Assembly (NCBI GenBank): GCA_003252395.1
Contig: QKEL01000012.1
Span: forward strand, 62,001-126,000
DNA: 64,000 nucleotides
Reading direction: 5' to 3'
Origin: Spirochaetales bacterium
GTDB lineage: Bacteria; Spirochaetota; Spirochaetia; Treponematales; Treponemataceae
Position 1 is the first letter of the stretch; each line of letters starts with the position of its first letter. Under the pieces are notes generated by a model. It saw only the letters and a program-made list of their open reading frames with translations. It did not search any database and was not told where the DNA came from. Positions 60,563-64,000 of this stretch are shown here, piece after piece. Position numbers and translations under genes: made by a program.

Positions 60563-61293
60563 TGGCCTATTGCGAGGGATGCGGGGTAACCTTCCCCGAT
60601 TCGAAAGCGCGGTGTCCCCTGTGCGGCTCTTCCGCCACGGAGGCCCGTCCCGCCGCGGCGGAGGCCGGCGGCTTGGACTTTCCCGGGGAACGGCCGTTTT
60701 TCGCCGAGGTGCTCGCGAAGGAATCGCTTACGCGAAGGCAGCGCCGGCTCATTTATTTCGAGGTTCTTTCCATCGTCTTCGGTTCGGCCCTGTTCATAAC
60801 GATACTTTCGGACCTGATCGCCAACCGCGGCATTACCTGGTCGCGCTATTCCTCGCCCGCCATATGCTGGGGGTTCCTCTTGGTGGGCATGCCGATCCTG
60901 CTGCGGCGCCACCCCTGGATCCTGTTCGCCATCCTTGCCCCTACCCTGCCCCTTACCCTCTTCCTCCTGGACGCGGTGGACGGCCGGGTGGAGTGGTTCC
61001 TTCCCTGGGCCCTGCCCATCTCGTGCTGGCTGATCGGATGCATCGCCGGCATGACCGGCATCGTTTCGGGAATCCGGAAGCGCGGGCTCAACGTAATCGC
61101 AATCGCCCTCCTGTTCACGGCGCTTTTCTGCGTGGGGCTGGAGGCGGCGATCAACCTGAATAGCGGTTCCCGGCCCGTCTTCGCGTGGTCGGTGATCGTC
61201 ACCCTGGCGGCGGTTCCCGCCGCGGGCATGCTCCTGTACCTCCACTACCGCATCGTGCGCCAGGCCTCGCTCGCGAAGCTCTTTAGAGTGTAA
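60562..61293 (+). CDS. DUF6320-type membrane protein with zinc ribbon
   Basis: 243 aa. N-terminal zinc ribbon (CEGCGVTF, then CPLCGSS), a linker, a short basic segment (ESLTRRQRRLIYFEVLS), and about six membrane spans with a WPILVGLPLAL-like lipid-facing pattern. Commonly encoded directly after acyltransferase-like genes as here, suggesting a membrane partner that could help present an acyl acceptor (inference). Confidence 0.75.
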   Translation: MAYCEGCGVTFPDSKARCPLCGSSATEARPAAAEAGGLDFPGERPFFAEVLAKESLTRRQRRLIYFEVLSIVFGSALFITILSDLIANRGITWSRYSSPAICWGFLLVGMPILLRRHPWILFAILAPTLPLTLFLLDAVDGRVEWFLPWALPISCWLIGCIAGMTGIVSGIRKRGLNVIAIALLFTALFCVGLEAAINLNSGSRPVFAWSVIVTLAAVPAAGMLLYLHYRIVRQASLAKLFRV

Positions 61294-61362
61294 CTTCGGT
61301 CACGGAAGTCCCGCCGCGGCGGCCTTATATTCGGTATGTAACCGATTTATAAGGAGGCTCCC

Positions 61363-61593
61363 ATGAGCGTACAGGTGTATACGACCCCCAGCTGCGGCTA
61401 CTGCCGCATGGTTAAAGGCTACTTTCAGGAACGGGGCGTCAAGTTCACGGAATACGACGTTTCCCGCGACCAGCGCAAGGCGGAGGAAATGGTCCGCAAA
61501 TCCGGCCAGATGGGCGTGCCCGTGGTGGATATCAACGGCAAGATCATCGTCGGCTTCGATCGCGAGAAAATCGACCGAAGCCTGAGGGCGTAA
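61363..61593 (+). CDS. Glutaredoxin-like redox protein
   Basis: 76 aa. Single thioredoxin-fold domain: VYTTPSCGYCRMVKGYFQERGVKFTEYDVSRD with a CGYC active site, cis-proline in MGVPVVDING and GFDREKI at the C-terminus. Resembles NrdH/Uxx-star glutaredoxins that reduce other proteins without glutathione. AAGGAGG precedes the start. A small hairpin (TCGGT/ACCGA, about 61,332-61,346) lies in the leader. Confidence 0.92.
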   Translation: MSVQVYTTPSCGYCRMVKGYFQERGVKFTEYDVSRDQRKAEEMVRKSGQMGVPVVDINGKIIVGFDREKIDRSLRA

Positions 61594-61606
61594 GGAAGAA
61601 ACCGGG

Positions 61607-63403
61607 TCAAATCAGGGACTCGAACCGGCTTACCAGCGATTCCAGGGTGCGGAAGCCCGCTTCCATCGCCGCGGGGCCGGTCATGTCCACGCCGGCGCGC
61701 CGGAGCGCGTCCACCGGGTACAGCGAGTCGCCCGCGGAAAGGAATTCCACGTAGCGTTTGGCCGCGTCCCGGTCGCCGGCGAGTATGGGTCCCGATAGGG
61801 CGTGGGCCGCGCTAATGCCGGTGGCGTATTGAAATACGTAAAAGTTCATGTACAGGTGCCCGAACTGGGCCCAGGTTGAGCCCTCCCGCTCCCGGTCTAC
61901 CTCCACGGCGTCGCCGTATCCCGCCGCGAAAAGGTCAGCGGTCAATTCGTTCAGTTCGGTGGCCGTGGGCCCCTCGCCCGCCCATACCCTGCGGTGCGTT
62001 TCCCGCTCAAACAGGGCAAGCGTGGGCATGATGAAGAAATACCGATGAAAGTTTTCCATCGCTTCCTCTATCAAGGCGATCTGGAAATCCCGATCCGCGT
62101 TTTGGCGGAATAGATAGTCACGGGTCATGGCTTGATGGAAATTCGAGGCGACCTCCGCGGCGAAAATTCCGTAATCGGCGTACGTGGCCCGCTGCGCGGA
62201 GCGGGTAAGGGCGCTGTGCATGGAGTGCCCGAGCTCGTGCGTGAGGGTACTGAGCGAGGAAAGGTCGTCGGCGTAGCTCATCATGATATAGGGGGCGGTC
62301 GCGCGGCTTCCGTAACTGAAGGCTCCCTGGCTTTTTCCCTTGGTGGGATACGCGTCTACCCAGCGTTCCTCGAGGCAGCCCCTGCGGAGCCGCTCCACGT
62401 ACGGCTCGCCGAGGGGAGAGAGGGCTTCGCAGATCCAGTCCACGGCGGTCTCGAAGGGAACCTTCGGGGGATTCTTCGACAGGGGCGCCCAAATATCCCA
62501 ATGCGACATTTTCTGTTGGCCCAAGGCCTTCGCGCGGGCCTTCCAGTAGCGGTGCCACAGCGGGCGGTTTTTCTCGAAAACGGCGAGGGTCGTTTCAAAG
62601 GTCGCCAGGGGGATATTGTCCGCAGAAAGGGCGGCCTCGAGGCTGGAGCCGTAGCCCCGGGCGCGGGCGAGAAAGCAGTCCTTCTTTACGTCGGTCACGA
62701 GGGAGGCCGCGAGGCTGGGGGCGAAGGCGAGGTGCGCGTCGCAGTAGCTTTCCCAGGCGGATTTCCGGAGCGCGCGGTCGGGGCTTCCGAGCAGGGTATC
62801 GATGGTGCTCTGCTCCACCGGGACCGCGTTCCCGGCGGAATCGCGTGCGTCGGCGAAGGTAAGGTCGGAGTCTACCAGCATGTCGTGGACCGAGGCGGCG
62901 CCCGCGAACACCTCCTGCGCGGCGCCCAGGACGGCCTCTACCTCGGCGGAACGGACGTGGGAGCGCAGGCGAAAGAGGTCGTCGAACCAATGGCCGAACG
63001 CCGCGAGCTCTCCGTTCTCGGCCATCCAGGCGGCGATGGTCGCTTCGCCCAGGGCGAGCAGCTCGGGCTCGAGAAAGGCCACGGCCTCGGCGTAGCGGCC
63101 GGAGAGCGCGCCTGCCCGGCCGGAAAGGCTTTGGGCTTCCTCGTCGCCCGAGTCGCAGGCTCCCCGCATGGTCGCGTAAAACGCGAGGGTTTCCACCCGG
63201 GCCTCGGTCCGCTCGTTCAGGATAAGGAAATCGAGAAGTGCCGCGGGGCCGTCGCCCAGGGTTCCCGCGCGGGCGGCGAGGGACGGAAGGAGGGCGGAGA
63301 CGGCTTCGTATTCCCGTTTCCAGGCGGCGGAATCGGCGAAGACCGCTTCGTCGTTCCATCGGTATTTTTTGTCGACCGTCGAGCGGTCAGGTAGGCTTTG
63401 CAT
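61607..63403 (-). CDS. pepF: Oligoendopeptidase F (M3B metallopeptidase)
   Basis: 598 aa. Cleaves oligopeptides of about 7-17 residues in the cytoplasm. Zinc motif HELGHSMHSAL with the downstream Glu (AAEVASNFHQAM), and the M3B blocks FSYGSRATAPYIMMSYADDLSSLSTLTHE, FVFQYATGISAAHAL and the substrate-binding GDSLYPVDALRRAGVDM. Length and order match PepF. Convergent with the glutaredoxin gene (13 bp apart). Confidence 0.95.
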   Translation of the reverse strand: MQSLPDRSTVDKKYRWNDEAVFADSAAWKREYEAVSALLPSLAARAGTLGDGPAALLDFLILNERTEARVETLAFYATMRGACDSGDEEAQSLSGRAGALSGRYAEAVAFLEPELLALGEATIAAWMAENGELAAFGHWFDDLFRLRSHVRSAEVEAVLGAAQEVFAGAASVHDMLVDSDLTFADARDSAGNAVPVEQSTIDTLLGSPDRALRKSAWESYCDAHLAFAPSLAASLVTDVKKDCFLARARGYGSSLEAALSADNIPLATFETTLAVFEKNRPLWHRYWKARAKALGQQKMSHWDIWAPLSKNPPKVPFETAVDWICEALSPLGEPYVERLRRGCLEERWVDAYPTKGKSQGAFSYGSRATAPYIMMSYADDLSSLSTLTHELGHSMHSALTRSAQRATYADYGIFAAEVASNFHQAMTRDYLFRQNADRDFQIALIEEAMENFHRYFFIMPTLALFERETHRRVWAGEGPTATELNELTADLFAAGYGDAVEVDREREGSTWAQFGHLYMNFYVFQYATGISAAHALSGPILAGDRDAAKRYVEFLSAGDSLYPVDALRRAGVDMTGPAAMEAGFRTLESLVSRFESLI

Positions 63404-63520
63404 AATCGGGTTTCTCCGGCGTAGTGGTTTGGCGCGCCGGAGGGTCCCCGTTATGGGTCGATCCGGCGCTTGTATCGGAAGAACCCAATATACTCCCGCG
63501 GCGCGGGAATAGGCAAACCG

Positions 63521-64000
63521 TCAGTCGTCGCGCAGGGCCTCCTCCAGGGCGGACCAGTCGGGAATTCGAATTTCCGAGCGGCCCGTGGAGAGGATTCCCT
63601 CGGCTTCCAGGCGCGAAAGGTGCCGATTGACCGTTTCGCGGGTCAGGGCGAGGTCCGCGGCGATTTCGGCCTGGGTCGCCGATACGGCGCGGTTCTCGGT
63701 TCCGCCGAGGGTTTTCCGCCGCGACAGGAGCCAGCCGATTACCCGTTCCCGGTTCCCCCCGCCGAGGAGATAGCCGTGCAGGATCAGCGTCTCCCGGGCC
63801 AGGATCGACGGGAGCGCGCGCGCGAACTCAGGCCTTCGCTCGAGCAGGGCCAGATTGTAGGCGGGAATGACGAAGAGCTCGCTTTCGCGGTCGGCCCGGT
63901 AGTCCGCCTGGGCGGCGGCCTTCGCGACGGTTTCGGCGAGGCAGGCCCAGCCGCCCGGGCCGATGGGCGGCAGCGCGACGGGCAGGGCGCCGATGCGGTT
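63521..64000 (-). CDS. Crp/Fnr-family regulator (N-terminus outside window)
   Basis: Open frame on the minus strand from the last base to a TGA at 63,521-63,523; 159 codons visible. A long helix is followed by a Crp-type winged helix: ATQAEIAADLALTRETVNRHLSRLEAEGIL with RIPDW at the end. The upstream beta roll lies partly outside the window (visible tail AQADYRADRESELFVIPAYNLALLE), so ligand residues cannot be judged. Confidence 0.8.
   Translation of the reverse strand, partial: NRIGALPVALPPIGPGGWACLAETVAKAAAQADYRADRESELFVIPAYNLALLERRPEFARALPSILARETLILHGYLLGGGNRERVIGWLLSRRKTLGGTENRAVSATQAEIAADLALTRETVNRHLSRLEAEGILSTGRSEIRIPDWSALEEALRDD

Overview
The window looks like a chromosomal segment of a free-living or host-associated spirochaete of the Treponema/Spirochaeta type. 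This is an inference from gene content: paired cyclic-nucleotide-binding proteins, relaxed-lipobox surface lipoproteins, a DUF4197 lipoprotein, bifunctional AdhE, a CUT1 sugar importer with no dedicated ATPase, and a kinase/AAA/GAF/GGDEF giant. Most of it is GC-rich. A stretch near 28.5-29.6 kb and 32.7-34.7 kb is clearly richer in AT.

Layout. 0-4.5 kb: a surface pair, made of an outer-membrane barrel/transglutaminase/TPR protein overlapping an Ig-like lipoprotein. 4.5-9.8 kb: a hypothetical protein, a PhnP-like metallo-hydrolase, ribosomal protein L28, pyruvate kinase and an aldo/keto reductase. 9.8-17.5 kb: a ROK regulator and a LacI-controlled sugar ABC operon (binding protein, terminator hairpin, two permeases, lacI) with three tandem operators, then a UDPGP-family nucleotidyltransferase. 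17.6-21.9 kb: a ComM-like ATPase, a PHP phosphoesterase and two cyclic-nucleotide sensors.

21.9-35.0 kb: a putative genomic island at the 3' end of a tRNA-Thr(CGT). The last 16 nt of the tRNA plus its trailer recur at 22,150 and again at 34,983. The island carries a type I restriction-modification operon (hsdR-hsdS-rhuM'-rhuM-hsdM) with an HNH nuclease and a Vsr nuclease, a HipBA toxin-antitoxin pair, and several mosaic non-coding repeats with tRNA-derived inverted ends. No integrase is visible. 35.0-41.05 kb: an arsenic module (decayed arsR, acr3, an ArsR-ArsC fusion, arsC, a thioredoxin-permease operon and arsR), which ends at a degenerate copy of the same tRNA-end repeat and so may be a second, abutting island.

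41.2-64 kb: AdhE, the 1725-residue signalling protein, a six-hairpin glycosidase-like enzyme, a cytidylate-kinase-like protein, a macrodomain protein, a lipoprotein esterase, a membrane-bound LuxR-type regulator, an XRE/DUF2178 pair, a MoxR/DUF58/membrane operon, an acyltransferase/DUF6320 pair, glutaredoxin, oligoendopeptidase F and the C-terminal part of a Crp/Fnr regulator.

A recurrent regulatory pattern is a -10 hexamer ending 6-8 nt before an ATG that has no Shine-Dalgarno sequence, which predicts leaderless mRNAs for at least six genes. Genes with an ordinary leader here carry good ribosome binding sites, so both initiation modes seem to coexist.
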